Source of the DNA: Arsenophonus sp. aPb
GTDB taxonomy: Bacteria; Pseudomonadota; Gammaproteobacteria; Enterobacterales; Enterobacteriaceae
Assembly: GCF_029873475.1 (NCBI RefSeq)
Contig: NZ_CP123499.1
Location: 558,001-622,000 of the forward strand
Length of the DNA: 64,000 nt
Reading direction: 5' to 3'
Below are positions 36,422-45,464 of this stretch, in pieces (the stretch's first letter is position 1; the number at the start of each line of letters is the position of its first letter). Made by a program: the position numbers and the translations under genes. Under the pieces are notes generated by a model, which was not told where the DNA came from, did no database searches, and saw only the letters and a list, made by a program, of their open reading frames with translations.

Positions 36422-36441
36422 ATTAATGACAGCTCATTAAT
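36422..36441. promoter_or_regulatory. Perfect 8-bp dyad in the argA-amiC divergent region
   Basis: ATTAATGA (36422-36429), CAGC, then TCATTAAT (36434-36441) is a perfect inverted repeat of operator size, 89 bases before amiC and 140 bases before argA. It does not fit the ARG box consensus (TGAAT, four A/T, ATTCA) closely, so I do not call it an ArgR site. Confidence 0.3.
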
Positions 36442-36529
36442 GATTGGTTAAAGTTTTCTGTAGGTATTTTTTTGTTGTTGATAATATTGAGCGGTTTGTA
36501 ATTATTTGATGCTTTAAGTGGGTTTTTCG

Positions 36530-37777
36530 ATGGATCATTCAAAACACGGTTTTTCACGACGACGTCTTCTGCAAGGAGCAGCTGCTACTATGCTGTTAAG
36601 TATTAGTCCATTCGGACTAGCCTCATCTTCAAGTATAGTGGCTATTCGTATTTGGCCTGCTTCTAGTTATACCCGAGTAACTTTAGAATCGAATATTGCT
36701 TTAAAATATCGTCAATTTGCTTTGTCTGCTCCTGATCGTATTGTCGTGGATTTAGAAAATGTACAATTAAATAGTGTCTTACAAGGGATTGGCAAGCAAA
36801 TCAGTTCACGCGATCCTTATCTGAAATTAGTGAGAGTAGGACAATTTGATCAAAAAACGGTTCGAATAGTTTTTGAAGTGAAAATTCATGTTGATCCACA
36901 AATGTTTACTATTGCCCCTGTTGCTGGTTTCAAACATCGCTTAGTTGTTGATTTTTATCCTGCTCCAGGTATTTACACCGATGACGATCCGTTATTAGCT
37001 CTATTAGAAGATTATAATAAAGGCAAGTTGGATGATGCGTTGCCGGTTAAAGCGAAAAAACCAGGTAAAGCAGGTAGAGATAGGCCGATTATCATTATGA
37101 TCGATCCTGGTCATGGTGGGGAAGATCCTGGTGCGATAGGAAAATATAAAACGCGGGAAAAAGATATCGTATTGCAAATTGCCCGGCGATTAAAAATATT
37201 AATTAATCGTGAACCTAAAATGAAAGTTTATATGACTCGTAACGAAGATGTATTTATTCCTTTAAAAGTACGAGTTGCAAAAGCACGAAAAATGCAGGCA
37301 GATTTATTTGTTTCCATTCACGCTGATGCCTTTACTAATCGTAAAGCAAGTGGTTCTTCAGTATTTGCATTATCAACCAGAGGAGCAACCAGTAATACCG
37401 CCCGTTATTTAGCGCAAACACAGAATGAGGCAGATCTGATTGGTGGTGTTAGTAAAAGTGGTGATAAATATCTTGATCACACCATGTTTGATCTAGTTCA
37501 GACAGCGACTATTAATGATAGCTTGAAATTTGGTAGAGAAGTGCTTCAACGGATGGGTAACGTTAACAAGTTGCATAAAAACATTGTTGATCAAGCGGGT
37601 TTTGCGGTATTAAAGGCACCCGACATCCCGTCTATTCTGGTTGAAACTGCTTTTATTAGTAATATTGAAGAAGAACGAAAATTAAAAACAGCAAAATTCC
37701 AACAGCAGATGGCGGAATCTATTTTCCGGGGCATTAAAGCGTATTTTGACAATGGCGGAAAGCTGGCTTTGCGTTAA
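36530..37777 (+). CDS. amiC: N-acetylmuramoyl-L-alanine amidase AmiC
   Basis: AmiC removes stem peptides from septal peptidoglycan in the periplasm so daughter cells separate; it is activated by NlpD. From ATG 36530 it has 415 residues (E. coli 417): a Tat signal peptide with SRRRLLQ at 9-15, an AMIN domain (about 38-150) that targets the septum, and an Amidase_3 domain with zinc ligands in DPGHGGEDPG, KTREKD and SIHADAF plus the catalytic Glu in ILVETAFISN. A GTG four codons upstream is in frame but lacks a ribosome site. Confidence 0.95.
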   Translation: MDHSKHGFSRRRLLQGAAATMLLSISPFGLASSSSIVAIRIWPASSYTRVTLESNIALKYRQFALSAPDRIVVDLENVQLNSVLQGIGKQISSRDPYLKLVRVGQFDQKTVRIVFEVKIHVDPQMFTIAPVAGFKHRLVVDFYPAPGIYTDDDPLLALLEDYNKGKLDDALPVKAKKPGKAGRDRPIIIMIDPGHGGEDPGAIGKYKTREKDIVLQIARRLKILINREPKMKVYMTRNEDVFIPLKVRVAKARKMQADLFVSIHADAFTNRKASGSSVFALSTRGATSNTARYLAQTQNEADLIGGVSKSGDKYLDHTMFDLVQTATINDSLKFGREVLQRMGNVNKLHKNIVDQAGFAVLKAPDIPSILVETAFISNIEEERKLKTAKFQQQMAESIFRGIKAYFDNGGKLALR

Positions 37778-37837
37778 GCGGGTTAATTAGATAAATAATA
37801 GCTTTGTTGGGAAACTATTCTGATATTGAATGGAAGT

Positions 37838-37914
<77 letters not shown>

Positions 37915-37941
37915 TCTGAAAGGGTTAATGTTTTTTAATAT

Positions 37942-38018
<77 letters not shown>

Positions 38019-38032
38019 CCCGATAGCGGCTC

Positions 38033-38060
38033 ACTATACTCAGGATCAGATCCGATGCAA
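38033..38060 (-). promoter_or_regulatory. Promoter of the initiator tRNA pair
   Basis: On the minus strand TTGCAT (38055-38060) and TATAGT (38033-38038) are 16 bases apart. A GC-rich discriminator (GAGCCGC) follows the -10, the type expected for a stable RNA promoter under stringent control. The start would be near 38026, eight bases before the first tRNA. Confidence 0.8.
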
Positions 38061-38541
38061 GTTTTTTTCTTAAATATTGCGATATTTTATTATATCTTGT
38101 ACATAAAAGAGGCGTGATGATTGATTTTTGTTCTTTTATGCACATTAGGCATCATGCATATTGATAGACTATGTCAGCAAAAATCGATAGCTAAATAAGC
38201 CATCAACAAAATAAATACATTATTTTTTTAATGGTAATGTAAAAGTAGTTATTTAATTATTATCTTAAATCAGTAAAATATTTTATTAAAAATTACCTTG
38301 TCGATTGGGTAAGGGGGTAATTTATTGCTAATTTAAATATCCAGAATGAGATTCAATTAAACTGATAAGTATGAGACAGATAGTATGAGTTAATCGTTAT
38401 TACTCAATCGGTTATTATGCCATGCCGATAAATAGATAACGAGTCGATTTTATTATCATAATAGATATAATCAGGATTTGAATTAATAAATTAATTTTTT
38501 ATTATTGGTGAACACGCTATTTTTGTTAACTAAGGTTAAAC
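38061..38541. other. Non-coding AT-rich stretch between the tRNA genes and tcdA
   Basis: I see no gene here. mltA (membrane-bound lytic transglycosylase A) lies in this neighbourhood in E. coli, but no recognisable remnant is visible. The stretch must hold the tcdA promoter. An imperfect dyad (TTACC ... GGTAA) lies near 38293-38321. Confidence 0.55.
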
Positions 38542-39354
38542 ATGCAATTACTCCTTTCAGAAGCTTGGCTGCGGCGCTTCGCTGGTATCGGCCGCCTCTA
38601 TGGTCAAAAAGCCTTAATGCTTTTTGCTCGCTCTCACATCTGTGTTGTTGGTATTGGTGGCGTAGGTTCATGGGCTGCGGAAGCATTAGCAAGAACAGGG
38701 ATCGGTACGATTACGCTGATTGATATGGATGATGTTTGTGTGACAAATACTAATCGACAATTGCATGCATTAAGCGAAAATATTGGTCAACCAAAAGTTG
38801 AAGTCATGAAATCACGTATCTTGCAAATTAACCCTGAATGTCAAGTTAATATAGTTGATGATTTTGTCTCGGCCACGAATCTTACTGAGCTGATATCTAT
38901 GCAATTTGATTATGTGATTGATGCTATCGATAGCATACGGCCTAAAGCTGCTTTATTGGCTTATTGTCGTCGTTATAAAATACCCATTGTCACCACTGGA
39001 GGAGCTGGTGGGCAAATTGATCCTACACAGATCCAAGTTAAAGATTTAGCGAAAACGATCCATGATCCCTTAGCTGCCAAATTACGTGAAAGATTAAAAA
39101 GTGATTTTAAAATAGTCAAAAATAGCAAAGGTAAATTAGGTATTGATTGTGTCTTTTCGACCGAACAGTTAGTTTACCCACAAAGTGATGGAACAGTTTG
39201 TACGACTAAAAGTAATGTGGAAGGGACAATGCGTATGGATTGCGCCGCTGGTTTTGGCGCAGCAACAATGGTAACAGCGAGTTTTGGTTTTGTTGCTGTT
39301 TCGCATGTCTTAAAAAAATTACAGCGTAAAATGATAGCTAGTGAAAGAGGATGA
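38542..39354 (+). CDS. tcdA: tRNA threonylcarbamoyladenosine dehydratase TcdA
   Basis: TcdA (CsdL) is an E1-like enzyme that uses ATP to cyclise t6A37 to ct6A in ANN-decoding tRNAs. The 270 residues (E. coli 268) have the nucleotide loop VGIGGVGS at 36-43, TLIDMDDVCVTNTNRQ, and TTGGAGGQIDPTQIQV in the middle. AAGG lies six bases before the ATG. In E. coli it works with the cysteine desulfurase CsdA and its partner CsdE; here csdA is broken and csdE missing, and the broken csdA runs into the last bases of tcdA from the other strand. TcdA itself looks intact. Confidence 0.95.
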   Translation: MQLLLSEAWLRRFAGIGRLYGQKALMLFARSHICVVGIGGVGSWAAEALARTGIGTITLIDMDDVCVTNTNRQLHALSENIGQPKVEVMKSRILQINPECQVNIVDDFVSATNLTELISMQFDYVIDAIDSIRPKAALLAYCRRYKIPIVTTGGAGGQIDPTQIQVKDLAKTIHDPLAAKLRERLKSDFKIVKNSKGKLGIDCVFSTEQLVYPQSDGTVCTTKSNVEGTMRMDCAAGFGAATMVTASFGFVAVSHVLKKLQRKMIASERG

Positions 39355-40294
39355 AATAATTTGTTAATTCAGTATAATCCGTTAAGGTAATAGCGTAATT
39401 TTCAGCCTGTTGCCAATTAATGGCTTTCATCCAGTCTATAACCGCGTTAAACGCCAACACTCTGGCAATATTTGGCTTGCCTGCTTCAAATCCATAAAGA
39501 ATGGCTTCTGCGGTAAAATGGGAAAAATTAGCTTTGGTTAATATTTTCCCCCCCTTGCAAGGAGCTATCTCTGCTAACAGTGCGATTTTTCCATCACAGA
39601 TACCTAATCCTGTTGGGCCATACAGTTTATGGGCTGAGAATACATAGAAATCAATGTCTAAAGCTTGCACCTCAAGACCACGATGCACAATGCCTTGTGC
39701 ACTATCAGCCACGACTAAAATATTATGTTGATGCACTAATTTAGTGATAGCCTGAATATCGGGTTGTTCACCGTTAACATTCGACATTTGGCTAATCACA
39801 ATGATCCGTGCTCTTGTATTAATAAGCGCTGTTGGGTGTTTAATCGAAAGTTGTTTTGTCTCTTCTAAGGGCCATTTAACTATTTTAGTATCAGCCTGTT
39901 CAGCCACGATCAACCATGGGATCAAATTGGCATGATGTCCAATTTCGCTAACTGTTATTTTGTCATAGGGTTGGAGGCGAGAGCGAAAATAGCCTTGAAT
40001 AATAAAATTAATTAATTTAGTACTATCTTTTGTCCAAATAATTTCCTAGGTTTGATTAGCATTAATCAGTTTCGCTACTTTCTTGCGAGTTTGTTCATAA
40101 ATATACGTTGCTGTTTATGCGGTAGGATATTGGTCGCGATGAACATAGGTATTAATATGTTGATAGTAATCAACGGTCGCCGCGAACAACTTATTGAGTT
40201 TGAAGGCAGTCGCCGCACTGTCTAGAAAAATAGTTTTGTCTTGGATTGCAGGAAAATATTGGCGAAATTGTGCTATAGAAAATGTTGTTGTCAT
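39338..40294 (-). pseudogene. csdA: csdA cysteine desulfurase, two nonsense codons and lost C-terminus
   Basis: Read on the minus strand, one continuous frame aligns with E. coli CsdA from MTTTFSIAQFRQYFPAIQDK (start 40294) to NYFILFH (39341). It is interrupted by TAA at 40115-40117 and TAG at 40046-40048, with no frameshift. The PLP-lysine motif FSAHKLYGPTG is kept. The product would stop about 90 residues short of the 401-residue family length, losing the catalytic Cys of the GQHC region. The lost 3' end directly meets tcdA, so one deletion probably removed both the csdA end and csdE. Readthrough could not restore the missing cysteine. Confidence 0.93.
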
Positions 40295-40303
40295 GAAAAG
40301 CAC

Positions 40304-40505
40304 GGTAATCAGAATATTTAGGATCTCTATGTCTAATTATTGCAATTTAACCATGCCAGAAATGATCTTTCTCACAAGGTCTGTTATATTTGCTTAAATT
40401 AGAAAAATAGTACTAGTCTTGATTAATAATATCTATTCTATCTGTATTATAAGTATATCATCCGATTATATTCGGCGATGAGAAAGATATTTATTTAAAG
40501 TATAT
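40304..40505. other. Non-coding stretch between csdA remnant and gcvB terminator
   Basis: I see no gene. E. coli has the small lipoprotein gene ygdI between gcvB and csdA; no lipobox frame is visible here. The stretch may hold the former csdA promoter. Confidence 0.5.
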
Positions 40506-40698
40506 AAAAAAACGCCGCGATAAGTGCGGCGCGATAAAATTACTATGGACAGACAAGGTAAATGTATAGGAGTGAAAATAGTAGTATTAACTACCCAACC
40601 TGGAAAAACCAGATAATTTGCAAACACAACATCACATCCATAAAGCCAAGAATTTTAAATAAATTAACTACTTAGCGATTCATTCAGGCCTAGGAAGC
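40506..40698 (-). ncRNA. gcvB: GcvB small RNA
   Basis: GcvB is an Hfq-bound RNA that represses many amino-acid and peptide transporter mRNAs. Read on the minus strand, the segment has the G/U-rich seed GTGATGTTGTGTTTGCAA (around 40620-40635) and the block CATTTACCTTGTCTGTCCA near 40545-40563, both almost identical to E. coli. It ends in a terminator CGCCGC, 7-base loop, GCGGCG plus a T-run (40506-40531). It is divergent from gcvA, exactly as in E. coli, where GcvA activates it. The 5' end near 40698 is inferred from the promoter. Confidence 0.9.
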
Positions 40699-40704
40699 AG
40701 TCTT

Positions 40705-40733
40705 ACTATAGACATATACTGGTTTATCTACAA
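40705..40733 (-). promoter_or_regulatory. gcvB promoter
   Basis: On the minus strand TTGTAG (40728-40733) and TATAGT (40705-40710) are 17 bases apart and place the start about 7 bases on, at the GCTTCC that begins the GcvB-like sequence. A CTAAT pentamer, the core of GcvA sites in E. coli, lies at 40766-40770 between this promoter and gcvA. Confidence 0.65.
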
Positions 40734-40799
40734 TGGACAATTTATAATGCTTCAGATTATAAAAACTAATGGATATATAAGGATGAGTAAGACGCGATC

Positions 40800-41723
40800 A
40801 TGTCAAAATGTATGCCTCCTCTTAATGCATTAAGGGTATTTGATGCTGCAGCACGTCATTTAAGTTTTACTAAAGCAGCAGAGGAACTTTATGTTACCCA
40901 GGCTGCAATAAGTCATCAAATAAAAGGTTTAGAAAATTTCTTAGGTTTGAAATTATTTCGTCGGCGTAATCGTTCATTATTATTGACTGAAGAAGGACAA
41001 AATTATTATTTAGATATTAAAGAAATTTTTTCTTCATTACGTGAAGCTACTCGGAAACTACAGGCACTCAGGGCAAAGGGAGCATTAACCGTCAGTTTAT
41101 TACCGAGTTTTGCTATTCAATGGTTAGTGCCGCGTTTATCGAGTTTTAATCATGCTTATCCTGATATTGATGTGCGTATTCAGGCTGTTGATCATGAAGG
41201 AGATAAAATGGCCGATGATGTTGATGTGGCTATCTTTTATGGTTATGGTAATTGGCCAGGCTTAAAAACAGATCGTTTGTATGCGGAATACTTAATACCA
41301 GTTTGTGCGCCAGCCTTATTAGCGGGGCGTTATCCATTGAAAAAACCGCAAGATTTGATTCATCATACATTGCTACATGATTCTTCTCGGCGTGATTGGC
41401 AAGCTTATGCACGTCAATTATTATTACAAGACATTATTAATGTAGAACAAGGACCCATTTTCAGTCATAGTGCTATGGTTATTCAAGCCGCCATTCATGG
41501 TCAAGGTATTGCATTGATTAATAATGTTATGACAAAAAATGAACTTGACTCAGGTCGTTTGGTATGTCCGTTTAATGATGTTTTAGTCAGTAAAAAAGCT
41601 TTCTACTTAGTTTGTCATGATAATCAAGCGGAGTTAGGTAAGATTGCTGCATTTCGTCAATGGATCCTTGCAAAAGCAGCTAGCGAGCAACAAAAATGGG
41701 GATTTGTTACCGGTGAGTCGTAA
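40800..41723 (+). CDS. gcvA: Glycine cleavage system transcriptional activator GcvA
   Basis: GcvA is a LysR-type regulator that activates the glycine cleavage operon and gcvB when glycine is plentiful. The 307 residues (E. coli 305) have the N-terminal winged helix (FDAAARHLSFTKAAEELYVTQAAISHQIK, 14-42) and the effector domain (RDWQAYARQL, IFSHSAMVIQAAIHGQGIAL). Long blocks are nearly identical to E. coli. The gene is divergent from gcvB and leads ygdD-rlmM with short spacers. The gcv operon itself is not in this window. Confidence 0.96.
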   Translation: MSKCMPPLNALRVFDAAARHLSFTKAAEELYVTQAAISHQIKGLENFLGLKLFRRRNRSLLLTEEGQNYYLDIKEIFSSLREATRKLQALRAKGALTVSLLPSFAIQWLVPRLSSFNHAYPDIDVRIQAVDHEGDKMADDVDVAIFYGYGNWPGLKTDRLYAEYLIPVCAPALLAGRYPLKKPQDLIHHTLLHDSSRRDWQAYARQLLLQDIINVEQGPIFSHSAMVIQAAIHGQGIALINNVMTKNELDSGRLVCPFNDVLVSKKAFYLVCHDNQAELGKIAAFRQWILAKAASEQQKWGFVTGES

Positions 41724-41771
41724 ACTATATGACAAGTAAAATAATTAATTTAAAAGGGAAAGGATATTAAC

Positions 41772-42167
41772 GTGAATGCTCGTTTAATGTTGATATTTGC
41801 AGGAATTAGTGGATTTTTTTGCGTTGCATTTGGCGCAATAGGTTCACATTTATTATCACCTCTACTAAACCATGATCAAAGAGAATGGATTTGTATTGGT
41901 TTACGCTATCAATCAATGCATACTTTAGTACTTATGATATTAGGTGCTATCTTATTACGTAAAGTCATATTATGGTTTTACTGGGGAGGTATTTTCTTCA
42001 GTATAGGCATTTTATTGTTTAGTGGTAGTTTTTACTGTATGGCACTATTACAAGTAAAATATTTTGCTCATTTGACACCAGTAGGCGGTTTTTGTTTTTT
42101 GATTGGCTGGATATTGATTGTTATTGGTGCAACTCGGCTTAGGAATCCAATAATACGTCATGAATAA
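41772..42167 (+). CDS. ygdD: Inner-membrane protein YgdD (DUF423 family)
   Basis: This is a 131-residue membrane protein, equal in length to E. coli YgdD, with four predicted transmembrane helices and the conserved stretches GAIGSHLL, GLRYQSMHTL and FSGSFYCMAL. Its function is unknown. Translation starts at GTG 41772, with AAAGGA about 8 bases upstream; no ATG nearby fits. It lies 48 bases after gcvA and overlaps rlmM by 8 bases, as in the E. coli gcvA-ygdD-rlmM set. Confidence 0.92.
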   Translation: MNARLMLIFAGISGFFCVAFGAIGSHLLSPLLNHDQREWICIGLRYQSMHTLVLMILGAILLRKVILWFYWGGIFFSIGILLFSGSFYCMALLQVKYFAHLTPVGGFCFLIGWILIVIGATRLRNPIIRHE

Positions 42168-43257
42168 TAATGTTATTTTATATTGTCGTTCAGGATTTGA
42201 AAAAGAGTGTGCGGCAGAAATTACCGATAAGGCGACGCAGATCGGTGTTTATGGTTATGCAAAAGTAAAAGATAATAGTGGTTATGTTCTATTTGAATGC
42301 TATCAGGCTACTGATGCAGACCGTTTGGCTAAAGAGATACCTTTTGCTACATTAATATTTGCTCGTCAACTGGTGGTTGTTAGCAATTTATTGAAAGATT
42401 TGCCATCCAACGATCGCGTATCGCCGATTGTTACGTTATTGCAAGGTGTCATTGAACGAGCAGGTGAATTGCGAGTTGAAGTGCCTGATACCAATGAGAG
42501 TAAAGAACTACTGAAATTTTGCCGTAAATTTACTGTACCTTTACGTCATGCGCTTCGCCAACAAAAAATATTGTTATTGAAAGAAAACCATCAGCGTCCG
42601 GTTATCCATATATTTTTTATTGCGGCCGGCTGTTGTTATGTCGGCTATTCTTATGCGAAAAACAATTCACCTTTCTTTATGGGGATCCCACGGCTAAAAC
42701 TGCCAGCTAATGCTCCAAGTCGTTCAACATTAAAACTGGAAGAGGCATTTCATCTATTTATTCCTTATGATGAATGGGAAGAGCGTATAGCATCGGGAAT
42801 GAAGGCGGTTGATCTAGGTGCTTGTCCAGGTGGATGGACATATCAATTAGTGAAGCGCAGTATGATGGTTGATGCGGTTGATAATGGCCCAATGGCGGAG
42901 AGTTTAATGCAAACAGGTCAGGTACGTCATCATCGTATTGATGGTTTTAAATTTACTCCACACACTAAGAATATTACTTGGTTGGTTTGTGATATGGTTG
43001 AAAAACCGGCAAAAGTTGCTGCTTTGATAACAGATTGGTTGTTAAAAGGATGGTGTCGAGAAGCAATATTTAATTTAAAGCTACCAATGAAAAAACGTTA
43101 TCAAGAAGTTTCACATATTTTGAACAAAATATCACTGACCCTAATCGAAAATGGTATTAATGCTCAAATTCAAGCAAAACAACTCTACCATGATCGTGAA
43201 GAGATCACGGTACATGTAAGACGAATTTGGTCAGCCTCTATACCAGAACGGGATTAA
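42160..43257 (+). CDS. rlmM: 23S rRNA (cytidine2498-2'-O)-methyltransferase RlmM
   Basis: RlmM 2'-O-methylates C2498 near the peptidyl transferase centre, using SAM. The 365 residues (E. coli 366) have an N-terminal THUMP region and a Rossmann methyltransferase domain with AVDLGACPGGWTYQLVKR near 219-236 and the later TWLVCDMVEKP. The catalytic Lys-Asp-Lys-Glu set is consistent with NLKLPMKKRY and EEITVHVRR. Coupled to ygdD by overlap. The gene looks complete. Confidence 0.95.
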   Translation: MNNNVILYCRSGFEKECAAEITDKATQIGVYGYAKVKDNSGYVLFECYQATDADRLAKEIPFATLIFARQLVVVSNLLKDLPSNDRVSPIVTLLQGVIERAGELRVEVPDTNESKELLKFCRKFTVPLRHALRQQKILLLKENHQRPVIHIFFIAAGCCYVGYSYAKNNSPFFMGIPRLKLPANAPSRSTLKLEEAFHLFIPYDEWEERIASGMKAVDLGACPGGWTYQLVKRSMMVDAVDNGPMAESLMQTGQVRHHRIDGFKFTPHTKNITWLVCDMVEKPAKVAALITDWLLKGWCREAIFNLKLPMKKRYQEVSHILNKISLTLIENGINAQIQAKQLYHDREEITVHVRRIWSASIPERD

Positions 43258-43298
43258 AAGAGAAGTAATTAACAATAAAATTTATATTTTTTATTGAG

Positions 43299-44054
43299 TT
43301 ATGGCATAAATCTTAGTTGTTGTAAATTTCCATTTAACTGTAGATCCGTTTTGAGAGAAGCTACCTGTCGGCTAATAAAAGCTATTTTTTGCCCCGCTTC
43401 AATTCGTTTGCGCCATTTCTCAGGTAACGAATTGATATTAGCAAAAATAGCTTCTAAGGTAGGATATTGCTGAAGTAAGGTTGCTGCAGTTTTAGGGCCA
43501 ATACCCGTTATACCGGGGATTTTACTGCTATTTATGCCAGTTAGTCCCCAATAATCTTGCAGCTGTTCAGGTTTAACACCAAATTCTTTGTTAACAAAGG
43601 ATAAATCAAGCCAGCGTTTTTGAAAATAATCACGAATATAAATTGATGATGAGAGTAGCTGACAATAACCTTTATCTGTTGAAATGATGGTGACACGATA
43701 TCCAGCGGTAGCCACTTTAATTGCTAATGTTGCCGCCAGATCGTCTGCTTCATTTTCAATGGAATGCCAACAAGCTAATCCTTGCGCCTTAAATGCAATT
43801 TCAAGATTGTTTATTTCTTGATAAAGATCATCAGGCATTGCTTGTCTGCCAGCTTTGTATTGAGGTAAAAGTTGTTGCCGCCAGTTATTTTTCTGTTGTT
43901 CTTTGCTATCGAATATTGCTACTGCATGGGTTGGCAAAGTATGGTTAATCAGCTGGCGAAGGGTTAAAACACAAGCTTGTTCGCAAGGGCTTCCCTGAAC
44001 GGCATGAATACGTCTGATTAAATTTAAAGCATCAACAATAAGTAAGTGGATCAT
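43299..44054 (-). CDS. xni: Flap endonuclease Xni (ExoIX-like)
   Basis: Xni (YgdG, formerly exonuclease IX) is a potassium-dependent 5' flap endonuclease of the PolA/FEN superfamily. It has 251 residues, the E. coli length, with LLIVDALNLIRRIHAVQG at the start, NEADDLAATLA and STDKGYCQLL for metal binding, and a helix-hairpin-helix GITGIGPKTAATLL near 185. It lies 29 bases downstream of ppnN on the same strand. In E. coli sdaC-sdaB lie between these genes; they are absent here. Confidence 0.95.
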   Translation of the reverse strand: MIHLLIVDALNLIRRIHAVQGSPCEQACVLTLRQLINHTLPTHAVAIFDSKEQQKNNWRQQLLPQYKAGRQAMPDDLYQEINNLEIAFKAQGLACWHSIENEADDLAATLAIKVATAGYRVTIISTDKGYCQLLSSSIYIRDYFQKRWLDLSFVNKEFGVKPEQLQDYWGLTGINSSKIPGITGIGPKTAATLLQQYPTLEAIFANINSLPEKWRKRIEAGQKIAFISRQVASLKTDLQLNGNLQQLRFMP

Positions 44055-44083
44055 AATGTTTTGTGCATAGTTTGTTTTGTCAG

Positions 44084-45454
44084 TTATTTGATTATTTCAT
44101 AGCAGGGTATATAGGCTGAACTGCTAGGTAGTTTCATTCGATGTTGACTAACAAATCCGCGTAATAATTTATCCATATGCGCCATAATTTTGGCATCACC
44201 ATGGAGTTTATAGGGGCCATGCTTTTCAATTTCTCTCATACCAACTTCTTTCACATTACCGGCAACAATGCCAGAAAAGGCTCGTCGTAAGTTAGCGGCC
44301 AATTTTTCCGGTTGCTGCGGATCACAAAATAGATTAAGTTTTGCCATATTGTCATGGGTTGGCGTAAAAGGTTTTTGCAGTTCTGAATTAACTTTTACTG
44401 ACCAATTAAAGCTATAGGCATCACCGCTATTGAGACGACTTTCTTTGACTTGTGGCATCAGTTTTTTCATTTCACGGGCCACAGCTTCTGGATTATCGAT
44501 AATAATTTGATAATAATTACCAGCCTGTTCACCAAGGGTGTGCTTAATAAAATCATTAAGGGTGTCAAAATAAGCTTGGCTTTCTTTGGGGCCAGTGAGT
44601 ATTAATGGTAATGCCTGATTACTATTGGCAGGATCCATTAAAATGCCTAATAAATAAAGTAGTTCCTCTGTAGTGCCTGCACCGCCTGGGAAAATAATGA
44701 TACCATGAGCTATTCGCACAAATGCTTCAAGGCGTTTTTCAATATCTGGCATAATAACAAGTTCATTAACCAGAGGGTTAGGCGGCTCAGCAGCAATAAT
44801 GGAAGGTTCAGTTAAACCAAGAAAACGACCATTTTTGTAACGTTGCTGAGCATGGCCTACCGCGGCGCCCTTCATTGGCGCCTCCATTGCGCCTGGGCCA
44901 CAGCCAGTGCAGATATTTAATTCACGTAATCCTAATTCATTTCCGACTTTGCGGGCATAAAGATATTCAATTTCATTTATTGAATGGCCTCCCCAGCAAA
45001 CAATGGTATTTGGATCTTCATCAAGATGCAGTACTCGGGCATTACGCAGAATGGTAAAAATAATGTTAGTGATATTGATACTATTATGCAGGCTTAATGC
45101 CAGCAGTTTTTCTGCTGATATAATCTGGGCATGAACAAAAAGAATATCTCTTAACACAGAAAATAAATTTGCTTGTAGTGAACGGATAATTCTGCCATCA
45201 ACAAAAGCTTTTTCCGGCGGATTAATTAATTCCAGTTTGACACCGCGCTCACGCTGGAGAACATTGATATCAAAATTGGGATATTTAGCGATTAATTCTT
45301 TACTATTATCTGTCTTACTACCTGAATTAAGCACAGCTAAGGAGCAGTTTCTAAATAGTTGATAAAGATCGCTACTGGCAGTACGTTTAAGGATGCTAAC
45401 TTCAATTTGAGATAGTAGATCCATTGAGCCTAGCGGGCTAACATGTGTTATCAA
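44084..45454 (-). CDS. ppnN: Nucleosidase PpnN (YgdH, LOG family)
   Basis: PpnN cleaves purine and pyrimidine 5' monophosphates into base and ribose phosphate and in E. coli is activated by (p)ppGpp. The 456 residues (E. coli 454) have the LOG-type phosphate and nucleotide motifs CGPGAMEAPMKGAAVGHA and FPGGAGTTEELLYLLG, with the extra N- and C-terminal regions special to this long type. It is followed by xni and preceded by queF 10 bases away on the same strand, so queF-ppnN-xni may be one transcript. Confidence 0.95.
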   Translation of the reverse strand: MITHVSPLGSMDLLSQIEVSILKRTASSDLYQLFRNCSLAVLNSGSKTDNSKELIAKYPNFDINVLQRERGVKLELINPPEKAFVDGRIIRSLQANLFSVLRDILFVHAQIISAEKLLALSLHNSINITNIIFTILRNARVLHLDEDPNTIVCWGGHSINEIEYLYARKVGNELGLRELNICTGCGPGAMEAPMKGAAVGHAQQRYKNGRFLGLTEPSIIAAEPPNPLVNELVIMPDIEKRLEAFVRIAHGIIIFPGGAGTTEELLYLLGILMDPANSNQALPLILTGPKESQAYFDTLNDFIKHTLGEQAGNYYQIIIDNPEAVAREMKKLMPQVKESRLNSGDAYSFNWSVKVNSELQKPFTPTHDNMAKLNLFCDPQQPEKLAANLRRAFSGIVAGNVKEVGMREIEKHGPYKLHGDAKIMAHMDKLLRGFVSQHRMKLPSSSAYIPCYEIIK

Positions 45455-45464
45455 TTTAAACTCC

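Noticed and set aside
36339..36517. Possible ArgR boxes upstream of argA (ATGAAAAATCAT, TCAGAATATATGA).
   Set aside because: Neither fits the two-arm ARG box consensus well enough; chance matches are expected in this AT content.
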